Part shown: positions 52,847 through 64,000 of the stretch, piece after piece
How the letters are laid out: each line of letters opens with the position of its first letter
How positions within the stretch are numbered: the first letter of the stretch is position 1
From: Wuchereria bancrofti
Lineage: Eukaryota > Nematoda > Chromadorea > Rhabditida > Onchocercidae
Assembly (NCBI GenBank): GCA_005281725.1
Contig: SSBO01000007.1
Span: 5,979,126 to 6,043,125 of the forward strand
Direction of reading: 5' to 3'
Length of the DNA stretch: 64,000 nt
Program-made: the position numbers and the translations under genes
The notes under the pieces: generated by a model
Told to the model about the DNA's origin: nothing
The model's database searches: none
What the model saw: the letters and a program-made list of their open reading frames with translations, nothing else

Positions 52847-55800
52847 CTGTAAACAGAAAAAAAATTTTTTTTTCTAAATTATAATAATGAAATGATCAAA
52901 GATTATTTCAGAAAGATTACAAATATCAACCATTCATTACTGCAGCAGCTACACTAAGATCATCAGAATTATTTAAACATTCAAAAGTGAATTTCCTGAT
53001 GATGACTTTACTACAATCCGAATTAGCATTTCGAAGGATGCTCACAGATTGTAATAATTGTTGATTAAAAAAAAAGAAAAAAAAAATTGATGCATAAAGA
53101 TTAAAATAAGAACCGGAAGTTTTCTCCTTTCTTCCTCCTCTGCTGCTGAATCATGTTCTTCACCATAAATTCTTACATCAGCTATTTGAGGTTCGGTTGT
53201 ATGCCGTCGCACAGAACCACCTGCAAAATGAAATTAATAAAAAAAAATTTACTCCAAACTTTGCAACCAATTCTTTAATAAATTTTAACTATAAATTTAA
53301 AAGTAAATTCTTTCTTACTTATTAAATTTAAATAAGCTCAACATTATATTATATTTTATTCTCTAGTTTTTTTTTTTTTTGAAAATTTTTGAAATTTTTT
53401 AAAAAATTGTATCAAAGAAATTTTATATTTTAACCTTTCCTTCGTTCACCAATACCACTGAAAGTACGATTTCGTCTTGGTAATTTCTGACGACCTTCAT
53501 CACTCTCACTATGATCTGTGGAATGATTCGAATCTGATGTTCCAATGCTAGCATCATATATATCATTAAAAAATGATACAAAATCATCTTCATACATTCG
53601 TTCAGCACGTTGTGCAACTATAATTATTAATGATAAATATACAATAGCATATATTAATTCTTTTATATTATATAAAAAATTTAAAAATTTAATATTAAAA
53701 AAAAAGATTAAATCACAAATTAATATTTATGAAAATAATTGTATAAATTCTACTAACTTTTACTCAATGAACTTCGCCTTGCTTCACGTAATTCAGCAAA
53801 TTTTTGTTTCACCAAACTTTTTAACTGAAATAAAAAAAAAAAAAGAAAAAGAATTATACTTTTAAACAAAAATCAAATGCAAAATCATTTCAAATTTTAT
53901 CATATTGAAAAAAAAAATTTACAAAATTAGATCTACAAATTTAAGTATAACAAATATTAACAAATGATACCTTTTCTCGTACAACGTTCCGAGTCATATC
54001 TGTTCGATCCGTTAATGGAACTTTTGCAATATGCGAACGAAGCTGTTCAAACCATATTAATCGTTTCTCAATATAATCTGATAATTCTTTTTCATCTTTT
54101 ATACGCTTATCTATAAATTTGTTTAAAAATTATATCAAAATCTTGAAAATTAATCAATCCTTTTTTAAAAAAATTAAATCTTGAAATACATATGACTATT
54201 GAAAAATAAAAGTTAGAAAAGGTACTGCAATGTGAAATAAACTACTTTTAAAGATGACATTTATATCTGATCACATTTTATCAAAATGTTAATTAATATA
54301 TGGGTACTGATGATATTTTATATCATTTCGTTTTTAACTCAACAATTTGGAAAAAAAAAAATTTTCATTTCGATTTTGAAATATAAAGCTGTCACCAAAA
54401 ATTTCACGCAGCTTCTCTTCCCAAATTGCAATTTCTTCATTAAGCTTTTTTTCTTCCGGATCTTCATCCGGTAAATTCATACCACTTGCAACTGTTGCAC
54501 GTTTCACTGCAAAATTTCATAATGTTTGTAACAAAACTTCATAAATTGCTTAGGAAACAGCAAACAGATAAAAATTTATAACTAAGAGTTCATCTCATAT
54601 CTTTTAATTTATTATAATTGAATTAATTGTATAATAATGCTATTAAATGAATCAATCTCTAATCAATCACTACTATTAAATTGCAATTCTTTTAAAAAGA
54701 TAATTCCAAAAACTTTATCGGTAAAAAAAAGAAAAAAAATCAGCCAAATAACTTCTGTTCATAATAAAATTTTCAAATCCCTTTAAAAACAAGTATATAA
54801 CTATAAAAAAAAATCAAACATAAATTACAAGTTACACAAATTTATGATCTTCTAATTCAATTATTCCAATATATAACAATTCTTATGAGTTAAAAAATTT
54901 CAACTATTGCTAATTCTCAAAATTAGATGATAATTATTATATTTTAATTGTGATGTATTAATTTTTAAACAATATGTTTAATAATATTATGCATATATGT
55001 TGACAGATTTCATTTATAATTATTACTATAACTAAATTAGATCTCTTTATTATGTCATATGCAAATGTAATAAACTGTTTGCAAAGTTTACATAAACTAA
55101 ACATATGGTAATATGTACATAACATTGAGGATAATCAATTCCTATGGGAAATAATAGATAAATATATGATTGATTGTTGTTAATGAGGAAATATAATGAT
55201 GAAATTTCTCATTAAAACATGGATAAAGAAGGAGAAAGAATGTAAGAGCAAACAAATCAACTATTTAATAAAATTTCATTTATAAGGGAACTAATAAATG
55301 TAAAAGATTATTTTAAAAAAATCAAATAAAAAAGAAAAAAAAAATTAATGGATTACAAAAGAAGACTGAGAAAAAAAAGCCTATATTTATTTAGTGGTAG
55401 ATGTAACATATAAATTAAAAAAACTTAAGATAATAATAAATTGATTTCTGATTTTGAGGCACTAAGAAATTTAAACTTGATTTTATGCTATCGTACTATA
55501 AATAATACAAAAGAAAAATTAGTAAATTTAAACCTGAGAATAACGTCATTCTATTTCAAACACATCATTATAGTCCATGACAATACATTCTTCTTTTTTT
55601 TAAAGTTTTTTATTTTTGAAATTATATGCACACAAATTATCTCATTGTTATTACTCATACACTATGTTCAAGTTTAAATTTTCATAATTAAATGATACTA
55701 TTATTATAGTAAAATGAACTAACCATGTATTGGTGCCATATTTTTAGACACTTCAATTGCTTTCTTCCATTGATCAACATCAGCTTTGGAAGTAAAACTC

Positions 55801-56117
55801 ACAACAAACAAATCAGGACACGGATCATCAGAAAGTAAAAAGAATAATTTCGTACTACGTGGCACTTCACGAACCAATAATTTGTTTAGCGCAATCACTG
55901 TGCTCTATAAACATCATTTTTTCAAGCAAAATTAGTTTCAATTTTTTAATTTCTTTAAAATTTCATTAAATTGCCTAAAATTATGACATTTCAAAGTAAT
56001 GACAATAAAAGAAACTTAGAAAGTATTTTTAATGTAAGCAAAAAAAAAAGAATTTTAGAAATAAAACTGGGACATGCGATATATTTTTTAATTCCTATTT
56101 CAATAATATAATTAGGT

Positions 56118-56151
<34 letters not shown>

Positions 56152-59100
56152 TGCCAAGTATAAAATTTGTGTTGAAAGATAAATGTGGAAAATTTCAAGT
56201 AAGATTGTTTTCATATTAGAAATAAAAAAAATGTAAGCCGAAAAATTAACTCCAGATCCACGATCAAGAAATACATATTTGTTGTTACTCGAATTTGTCA
56301 ACAAAATTAGAATATCATCGAACAATACTATTACAACTTCTGAAATGCATATTTTGAAAGAATAATAATGTTACAAATTTATGTTTCAATAATTTATATC
56401 ACATATGACTAAAAATAATTTTCCTCTATATGATTTCTAGTATATGATTTGTAGTTAATGAAATTTGGAAAAAAAAAATTTATGTTAAAACTATGCTCAT
56501 TGCACGTTAAAAGCGATTCTTAATGAAATAGTGAAAATTATACAACAATCATATGTGAAAAAAAAAAAATTTCTTTTTATTTAGTTCATAATTTTACTGA
56601 ATTTTATTTCAATTCAATTGAAACTGAAATTTTGTTTCATATTATCATTTGATAAATAATACAGTAAATTGTGCTGGAATTTGACTGAAAAAAATCTTAT
56701 TTAACTCATAATTTCCTTTTAAATTTTACTTTAATAAATTAACTAAATTCATTTCTTTCTTTTGTCTTTTTCTTACCTAATTTTTTTACTTAATTCATTT
56801 CTTTCTTTCTTTTGTCCCTTTTTTATTACCTAACTAAACTGTCACATCGTTGAAAAGTACGTTACAATTGAAACTTTAGCATATCAAAAGATATAACATA
56901 ATCACTTTTCAGCACAAATTACTAACTTATTTATCAAACAATAATATGAAAGAAAATTTCAAATAAACAAATGAAATAAAAGAAATTGATAAAATGTATT
57001 TAAGCAAAAAATTACCTGTTCCTTCAGAATGTTTCTTCTGTGAATTCTGACAAATTGCACCACCAATACAAATTACACGTCGTTCCTCGTCACTACCATT
57101 TAGTATGAGATCATCATACTAAAATAAAAAATATGTATAAAGAAATAAAAGTAAACACAACAAAATTTCCAAAGAAATTTTTAAGTAATTTTGATAAAAG
57201 TTCATTTTAAACATAAAACCGATATTAAAAAAAGCGGAGAGAGAAAAAAAAAACTTTAGAATTATAAAAAAAAAAAACTTTAAAATTGATTATACATGGA
57301 TTTTATTTATTCTTTTCTTTTTTAATAATGATTTGTTATTTCTCAATTCTGGAACCTATATAGTTTCATCTTTAATACATTTACAAATCATAACTTTTTT
57401 TTGCTTTTTTTAATGCTTTTTTTTTTGAGACTTAAATAGATCAAAATGTAAAACAAAAAAAAAAAATAATAATAAATAAGTTTAACATACTGTAAAAAAA
57501 TCATTTGGTCCAAAGCGACCTTTCGATGTACGATCCATTTGTGAGCGTACTCGATCCCAACGTTTACTTACTTCTAATTTAGCAATTTCATTATTAACAT
57601 GCATTGCAAATTTTTTCACCGCTTGATGAGCTCGTATACTTTCCTCTTTTGCTGTACCACTTTCCATTTCGGTAATCTGGAATAATTATTTGAATTATTT
57701 TAATATTAGATAAAATAAATTAATAAAACTCATAAATTTGATAAAAAAAAAATTAAAACATTATTGGCAATATTAAATCTAATTTTAAAATTAATAAAAT
57801 TGAAAGTATTAATGTTTCATAAAATGTATCATATGTTTTAAAGATAATGAAAAAAGACTTTTTCTTTTTGATTTAATGTGCAAAATTAACGCATACTAAA
57901 TGATTATAATAAAATGAATAGATAAAATGAGAAAATGAAAAAGAAGAAATAGATAAAATAATTGCCGAATCTATTCCCTATCTTTATTTTCTTATCAAAA
58001 AATGCATTTAATTTTCATATAGCATATAATCATTATTTTATTAGATGGCTTCTCATTAATTCTATGCTTATTTTTTTTTCTTTCAAATTTACTTATTTCT
58101 ATTTTGGCATAAAAGAAATCTGATGTTAAATAACAATATTACTTAAAATAAGTAGTCTTAAAATCACACTAAACTGTTTTTTTACGATAAAATAATAAGA
58201 ATTTCATGAGAATAAATCAACTAAGATTATTTTCCAATTCAATAAAAACAGAATGCAAATTTTAAAACTTACTTTTTCTACCAGTACAGGATATTTAGTC
58301 AATCTTTGAGCAATCAATAACAAACACATTTTAAACGTTCGCCCTTTATAAGTTGAATCTTGCTCGTATTGCTAAAAAAAAAGAATGAAAATTAAACTAT
58401 AAAAAAGAAAGATAAAATTAAACTTTTTCAACAGTTTTTTTCTCTTTTTTTTAAACATAAATTTCATCTAATGATGATTTTTGTTTTCGAAATGTAAATT
58501 CAAATTCATCAAATTACCTTACATCAAAAAATTTCCTAAGTTCAGCATTCTTTATCATCCATTCATCGTACAAACGACCACACTGATCATATTTTGAACA
58601 AAATTCAGTGTAAGCATATATTGCTGCTTGATTTCGTTCTCCTTTTTCGAACTGCAAATAAAATTTTCAAAGTAAAATTTATATTAGTAAAATGTTGTAT
58701 AGTAGATGAAATAGTTATTATTGCAATTAGCAAAACAAATTTTAATAACAAAGAAATGTAACTAGTGGTGATGTTGTACAATTGCTAGAAACTTTTTCTT
58801 TTTTTTTTGGAAAGTAAAACACTTAGGATATCACTTATCATAATTTTCTAATTTGAACCATATAATATTTGAGAAATTTCGAAATAAATCAATAAAACAA
58901 AATATTATTTGTTTATTTATGAAATTCAATTATAAAAATATCCTTTAAATTTAATATTCTAATATGATAATTACTAAAATTATAATCTCAGGATTAATAC
59001 ATAACTAATTTTATTACATCAAAATTCAAAATTCTTTCATCTTTCAAACAAAATATGAAAATATTTTAGCAATAACAAAATAATTTTTCATTTCTTACCT

Positions 59101-62100
59101 CTGAATAAATAATTTTTGCTACCGAATTAACAACTTCTGTTTCCATTCGTTTCTGATTTAATCGTCGCAAAAAATTAAGATGAAAATCAAGCAATGCATC
59201 CAATACGGATGGAATTAGTTCATTTTGTTTTGCTTCATCCAAAATATTCTTTATTCGAAGTCCTTCTTGATAAACCTAAAAGAGAGAAAAATTATTTTTG
59301 TCTAAAAAGAATTTTTTTTCAAAATAATAACTCTAATTTATGCTATGCATACTCATAATTTAATGCAGAATAGATATTTCTATTCTAAAATCCTTATTTC
59401 AAAATTAAGGTAAATGAAGAAAGATTTTTTCTTTTTTTTTTTTTGAAATAAACAATTTTAACAACAACAAAAAGAACGATTATTAAAATTCATTCTTATT
59501 CTCAATAATGAAATAAAATCTAAAGAATCATTTCGTAAACAGTTTTTGACAAATACAGGAGGCTTATTAATGCTAGCAATTATCACCTATTTTATCTCCA
59601 TTCTTGATTATTTTCTTATCAATGAAAATCTAACTCCATCATAACTAAAATTTTGTTTTTGAATTTAATCAAATTAAATTGAAAACACTTACTTGCTGAA
59701 GGATTACCAATACTTGACAATGATGTTTCTCAGTCAAATATAGTTCTGAAAAGAGATATCTAAAAATTAAATACAAATTAATTTCAACTCTTTCATTTAG
59801 ATCTTTTCAAGATACACATAAAGTAATTAGAAATAATTTGTGATAATTTACAAATACAGTAGAAACAAAATAAATTTCTTTCTAACCATGAATAATATCT
59901 TGTTTCTTTCGCTCTTTTTTACTTAATTTGAGAGAATAATTATTGGATGACCATGTTGCTGGTTCCTCAGTCCATAAGTCCAAATCAGCCCATTCTGATT
60001 TATTCCTAAAATTCAAACTTTCAAATCAACTTTTACCACTACTACAACTCTAATCAGAACAAATTTTTACATCAAACTATGAATTTATTTTGAAAAATTT
60101 TCAACAGAAGTAAACTTGTTGTAATATTTTATACAAATACTTTATTGAACTATACATAGCCATTTGATTATTTCATTATTTTAATATTTGTTAAAAAATT
60201 TTAATCATTATACTACACTTTTAACGTTAAATGCAAACATTATTAAAATTCAAATAAATTATTGGAAGTGTATTAATATGAAACACAAACAACTTTTTAC
60301 TTTGCTATATTTGTTAGAAAGAAATATTTCTTACAATTCTGGAATAAATCTTTGTGTTTCTTTGCTAAATTGTGAAGCTAAATGACGACCATCACTAGCA
60401 CCAATTGTATTTGGTATTTTATCCAATAATGGTTTTGTTAGAGTATCCAGTGCTCCTAAAATTAAGATTTATAATTCCAAAAAAAAAAAAAAAACTATCA
60501 ATGAAATTTTAAAAATTAAATTAACTGCAAAATTCAAATGATCATTTAAAAAATTTTTATTTTTTTAAAATTTCATCAAGATTTTAGCAATCCTTAGACT
60601 AGCAATATCATTTGATGTATTATCAGACAAGAAAAAAAAAACCCATTTCATAGTTTAAAATTAGCAATAATTGCTCAATTTTTTTTTTCACTTTCTTCAA
60701 TTTTCTTCATTCTCACTAGCCTTTTTTCTTTCTTAATTAAAAACTTAACAAATGTCTAAAGTTAATCTAAAGCAAATGTTAAATAGGTAAATGATGAAAT
60801 TATGAAGATACTATGTAAATACTACAAATCAAATCATCAACTGATTAATCTAGCAATATTATTATCAACATTATTAATATATATACTTTTAAATTATTAT
60901 GTAATTTGTTATACAATGTTTTCGATATAGTTCAGAAAAACATAGAAATGTTAAATTATATTAAAAAGAAATGAAATGAATGTTTAGGATAAATGAAAAT
61001 TTGTAATATTATTATAACAAAAATGATTGTTACTCTTTTTTCGTCAACACTATCATTTGCTAATAAATTTTACAAATATGAAGAGGCCAAATAAATTTTC
61101 TCGATGAAAAATAATGATGCATTGAAATTTCAAAATGATAAATAAATGCAAATGATGATGCATGCATCAAATTCACGTATGATTAGTGAATATTGATTTT
61201 TTTCTTTTGACGCAATGAAAAAAATTGATTGTAGAAAAAAATCATAGAGATTTCTAATATTTACAATCCTTTTTCTTTCTTTCTTTTTTTTTTAAATAAA
61301 TGAATATAAAAAATGAAAAATAAAAAAGTAAATTATATTTTATAATTTTTATATGCCAAAACTTTTATATGCCTTTATTATCAAATACTATAGTTTGCTA
61401 GGTGTTATCAAAGTTTTTTAATTTACAGATGATAATAATTATTTCGATTCAATTCAACCAAAAAAAGAAAAAAAAATTGCAAAGTGGTTGGTTAATGTCT
61501 TTTTTTATCTCCCAATTCTGCTTTTTTATTCTTCCANCTTTATTATCAAATACTATAGTTTGCTAGGTGTTATCAAAGTTTTTTAATTTACAGATGATAA
61601 TAATTATTTCGATTCAATTCAACCAAAAAAAGAAAAAAAAATTGCAAAGTGGTTGGTTAATGTCTTTTTTTATCTCCCAATTCTGCTTTTTTATTCTTCC
61701 AATTATTGTATTATCAGTAATAAAAAAAAAAAAAAAAAGAAAAATCTATAAGTTTGAAAAAAGAATGCAACAACGACAAAGAAAGATTCATCTTTTATAG
61801 ATCAAATATTATTCAAATTAGCAAATATAAAACTTGTCGATTTTTTTTTTTTTTTTGTAAATATTCTTTTCTTCTTCTTTTTTTAAAAATCTAACATTTC
61901 AAGTAAAATAAATGAATTTTCAACTGATACAGCTTTTTAACTTATCTATAGTGGCAATTCAAATGTAATTTGATTTTATTTCAAGATCACAAATGAGATA
62001 AAAATCACTAATAATAAGCTAAGAAATGAATACTAAAAAAAAAAAAAAATAATGAGCGGAAGACAAAATTTAAGGATTAATATGGAAAAAATATTTTGAT

Positions 62101-63789
62101 TTCCAAATCAAACGAAACTAACAAACTATTCAAAAATAAGACGATCAGAATGTCATTTTTTTTTCTCTTTTTTTTTTTGTAAATTATATTATTTGTTAGT
62201 AATAATTGTAACACCATGTAATATGAAAGATTAGGAAATGATGGGAAAAGAGAAAAATGGATTAATCGGCGAATGAAATCAATGAAGTGAAACTATAAAC
62301 TTCAAAAAAGTATAAATTTCTTTAAAAAAAAAAAAAGTGCAATATCTATTTCACTATCTTAAGATAAATATCTATAAAAGTAGTAATGTATCTTGAATGA
62401 AATGAAGTAGTGAAATATTTCAAATTCTCTCCCAGAATACAATCATTATTAGCATATTCAAATTTACATTTTCATTTCATTTAGAATTAAAATGAAATAA
62501 GAAAAAAAATGAAGATATGCATAAACTGATTAATATATTTAATAATAACAAATTGAATTTAATTTAATATTATGACTAACCATCAAATCCTTCTGCAACT
62601 GTTGATCGCTTCTGAAAAAAAAAAAAAGAAAATTAAAGTTAAAAGATAATAAAACTAATAATATTACACTTTATTTTGCAATAATATGTTTTTTTTTTCT
62701 TTTTAAAACAGATGAAATAATTGTAAAAACATACAACTGTTTAGATAAGTAATATTAAAGTTACACAATAAATAAATGATACATATTAAACAGAAACACG
62801 ATATACCTTAGAATATATTCCTGAATTTTGCTGGATGAGCATTATTTTATTAAGTCAGGAGTTTTAGCTTAAGATTTAACAAAATGAGCTAAGAAAATAA
62901 ATTCAAGACTTCATATGAATCATCAAATAAGCAATAGAAACAACGTGCTGAACGGCAAAAAACATTGACATAAAAGATTTATTTTTTTCTTTAACAAAAT
63001 TTCAAAAGAAAAAAGCAATCAAACTTACATCATTAACCGGTGCAGCAACATCCGAAAAACATCGTAAATCCGGTTTCTGCAACAAAAAAAAAAGAAAAAA
63101 TATTAATTAAAATGAAAAGTAAAAAATCAAATTAATACTTAAAAAAGAATATATCGAAATCTTTTTGGCTTCTTTTTTTTACTTTCAAAGAGAATTTTAA
63201 AGTTCATTGGAATTCTATGTCTTCTTTTTTCTTTTACTTTTTCTAAAATAATACTCCTCGGTTCGACTAGTAACACATTATCAGTAGAAAAAGTGTATTT
63301 TTATCAGCATTACTCAGTTAATCATTCAAACATTCAACGATTAAATTATCTTTTATTAAGTGAATCCAAATTATGAAAATAATTTAAGTTTAAAAAAATC
63401 CTAAAAAGAAAAACAAACACATCTCCCCATGATGAATTTATTTAAAAATTGTTAATAGAAATATAAATTACTTACACGAAAGAAATCGAATAGTGTACTT
63501 GTCTTTCGTGAAAATTTCTTTTCAACGCGAATTTTCTTTTCGTATTGTGTAGGACTGAAAAATTTTATGCTTTTTTTTTTTTTTTTTAATTTCCTTCTTC
63601 TTCAATTACCCTCGAATTTTAACAGGCCTAATTTTAAAAATGAATAGCATTCTTTTTTTGTTTCTCAACAACAACAAAAAAAAAAAGAAAAAAGAAAATA
63701 TTATCTAAAAATAAATCTAACCTATCAGATGCCTTTCGTGTAGAAGCAGTAATTGATGTTCGAGAAGATCGCTGAATTGGTCCAATGAC
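49989..63789 (-). CDS. Dbl-family Rho guanine nucleotide exchange factor, DH-PH (5' partial, 23 exons, 871 aa in window)
   Basis: Exons, 5' to 3' on the minus strand: 63789-63722, 63554-63476, 63076-63029, 62611-62581, 60455-60335, 60005-59887, 59745-59693, 59275-59099, 58651-58523, 58371-58273, 57676-57491, 57118-57016, 56339-56251, 55904-55724, 54506-54396, 54110-53971, 53824-53758, 53617-53435, 53220-53114, 52846-52746, 52067-51887, 50550-50411, 50091-49989. The total is 2616 nt, every junction GT-AG and in frame to TGA. The DH domain (~149-365) has KKQDIIHELYLTE and LLLIAQRLTKYPVLVEKI. The PH domain (~372-492) has FDDILILL and VIALNKLLVREV. DH-PH tandems load GTP on Rho-type GTPases. PH motifs and the C-terminal coiled coil most resemble the ARHGEF2/18/28/AKAP13 group, with the ARHGEF1/11/12 group as alternative. 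The first in-window exon starts in phase 0 with no Met, so the N-terminus lies beyond the window. Confidence 0.93.
50551..51886 (-). other. RhoGEF intron 21
   Basis: 1.3 kb, AT-rich, GTAATT to TCTGTAG. No further exon seen. Confidence 0.7.
52941..53040 (-). other. Possible cassette (frame-breaking) exon in RhoGEF intron 19
   Basis: This 100-nt stretch is open for 33 codons in one minus-strand frame (ILRNANSDCSKVIIRK at the start, DDLSVAAA at the end). It is followed by a good donor GCA|GTAATG, and preceded by an AG (CTGTGAG) without a strong pyrimidine tract. Its 3' end fits the phase-0 start of the next exon. Its 5' end does not fit the phase-0 end of the previous exon: including it gives a stop after a few codons. 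It is therefore either a poison exon, a decayed exon or chance. Confidence 0.35.
53114..54506 (-). CDS. RhoGEF exons 15-19: charged post-PH linker
   Basis: Exons 54506-54396, 54110-53971, 53824-53758, 53617-53435 and 53220-53114. The protein is first helical and charged (LPDEDPEEKKLNEEIAIWEE; LKSLVKQKFAELREARRSS). It then turns Ser/Asp/Arg-rich and probably disordered (SDSNHSTDHSESDEGRQK; RNRTFSGIGERRK; VRRHTTEPQ). RRNRTFS and RRHTTEP look like basophilic-kinase or 14-3-3 type sites, as are common in GEFs of this group; this is inference from the motif only. Confidence 0.85.
54507..55723 (-). other. RhoGEF intron 14
   Basis: 1.2 kb, GTTAGT to TTTGCAG, with no supported exon; a plus-strand frame at 55441-55677 lacks protein-like character. 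Confidence 0.7.
55724..57118 (-). CDS. RhoGEF exons 12-14: PH domain
   Basis: Exons 57118-57016, 56339-56251 and 55904-55724. The strands can be followed as YDDLILNGS, RRVICIGGAICQ, VVIVLFDDILILLTN, NKYVFLDRG, VIALNKLLVREV and KLFFLLSD, ending in the C-terminal helix ADVDQWKKAIEVSK with its conserved Trp. The LNKLLVREV strand followed by a state-dependent LFFLLS strand is very close to the PH of the AKAP13/GEF-H1 group. In that group the PH domain supports exchange and can bind activated Rho. Confidence 0.92.
57491..60455 (-). CDS. RhoGEF exons 5-11: DH (Dbl homology) catalytic domain
   Basis: Exons 60455-60335, 60005-59887, 59745-59693, 59275-59099, 58651-58523, 58371-58273 and 57676-57491. 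Conserved region 1 reads KKQDIIHELYLTEKHHCQVL, with the usual Glu that contacts GTPase switch I. Conserved region 3 reads LLLIAQRLTKYPVLVEKI, followed by the long last helix rich in Glu, Lys and Arg. Upstream are LTKPLLDKIPNTIG and WADLDLW, spacing seen just before the DH domain in related GEFs. Five consecutive junctions are phase 0 (after exons 7 to 11). Confidence 0.95.
60456..62580 (-). other. RhoGEF intron 4, containing an assembly join
   Basis: 2.1 kb, GTTAGT to AATTTTAG. AT-rich with no supported exon. True length is probably ~165 bp shorter because of the duplicated sequence around the N at 61537. Confidence 0.75.
61373..61701. repeat. Perfect 164-bp direct repeat around a single N (assembly artefact)
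   Basis: 61373-61536 and 61538-61701 are identical over 164 bp, separated only by the one ambiguous base of the window (61537). This is the pattern of two contigs with overlapping ends joined without merging. Confidence 0.93.
62581..63789 (-). CDS. RhoGEF exons 1-4 in window: basic/Ser-rich region before the DH domain
   Basis: Four small exons (68, 79, 48 and 31 nt) code VIGPIQRSSRTSITASTRKA, a basic stretch with KKIRVEKKFSRKTS and TLFDFFRKPDLRCF, and KRSTVAEGFDG. The 31-nt exon (62581-62611) is close to microexon size, yet has a clean TTTTTTCAG acceptor and GTTAGT donor and is needed to join phases. Many Ser/Thr next to Arg/Lys make phosphorylation plausible. A cysteine-rich C1 domain, if present, would have to lie upstream, outside the window. 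Confidence 0.85.
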
Positions 63790-64000
63790 CTGCAATCATT
63801 CTTCTAATTTTCAAAAAAAAAAAAAAAAAAAAAGAAAAGAAAAAAAGCAGAAAAATCTTAGAAATCATAGCATAGCTATAATACTGAAAAATAGGATAGT
63901 AAAATTTAAAAAAAAAAAAACAACTTATATATTAGAATTTAAAACAATTCTTGAAACTGCATTTTTTTTTTCGTGAAGAAATTTAATAAGCTATGAAGGT
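63790..64000 (-). other. RhoGEF intron entering the window edge
   Basis: A GATTGCAG acceptor at 63790-63797 (minus strand) starts the upstream intron. No exon is seen in the remaining ~200 bp, which are AT-rich with a 20-A run. Confidence 0.7.

Noticed and set aside
57482..57667. 61-residue minus-strand frame as a separate small gene starting at MESGTAKEE
   Set aside because: It is internal to RhoGEF exon 57491-57676, which is entered three codons earlier (ITE) from an acceptor and spliced on at GTATGT.
1..64000. tRNA, rRNA, transposon or viral genes
   Set aside because: No tRNA-like box pairs, rRNA cores, transposase, reverse-transcriptase or capsid motifs were seen on either strand by eye. 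A covariance-model scan and a repeat-library search would be needed to exclude small or decayed copies.

Overview
This window is eukaryotic (animal) DNA: roughly four-fifths A+T by eye, with long poly-A/poly-T tracts, dense microsatellites, and coding sequence broken into short exons with GT-AG introns. Only about 4.5 kb of the 64 kb is supported as protein-coding. The source is most likely an AT-rich invertebrate, for example a parasitic nematode. That taxonomic guess is inference: no rRNA, spliced-leader gene or other marker is present to settle it.

Two genes are present and converge on each other. On the plus strand, six exons between 15917 and 35662 build a 634-residue Iroquois-class TALE homeodomain transcription factor. 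It has a recognisable homeodomain and a downstream Iro box. On the minus strand, 23 exons between 63789 and 49989 build the last 871 residues of a Dbl-family RhoGEF: a short basic/serine-rich N-terminal part, a DH domain, a PH domain, a charged post-PH linker and a C-terminal coiled coil. Its 5' end lies beyond position 64000. All splice junctions in both models are GT-AG and keep frame throughout.

Layout: 1-15916 is gene-poor flank upstream of the Iroquois gene. It holds microsatellites, a GC-rich patch with a 14-G run near 11.5 kb, and a near-identical 359-bp duplication at 14.0-14.8 kb. From 15917 to 35662 is the Iroquois gene, with introns of 0.6 to 7.9 kb carrying a 51-bp minisatellite and several ~100-bp tandem repeats. 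From 35663 to 49988 is a 14.3-kb region between the two 3' ends, with no supported gene. From 49989 to 63789 is the RhoGEF. One single-N assembly join at 61537 has the same 164 bp on each side and is almost certainly an unmerged contig overlap.

The two proteins have no evident joint pathway: one is a developmental DNA-binding regulator, the other an activator of Rho-type GTPases. I found no transposon, RNA gene, CRISPR array or operon, and no convincing new biological system. The items most worth checking are a possible frame-breaking cassette exon in the RhoGEF, the G-rich patch upstream of the Iroquois gene, and unusual substitutions in an otherwise near-invariant homeodomain.
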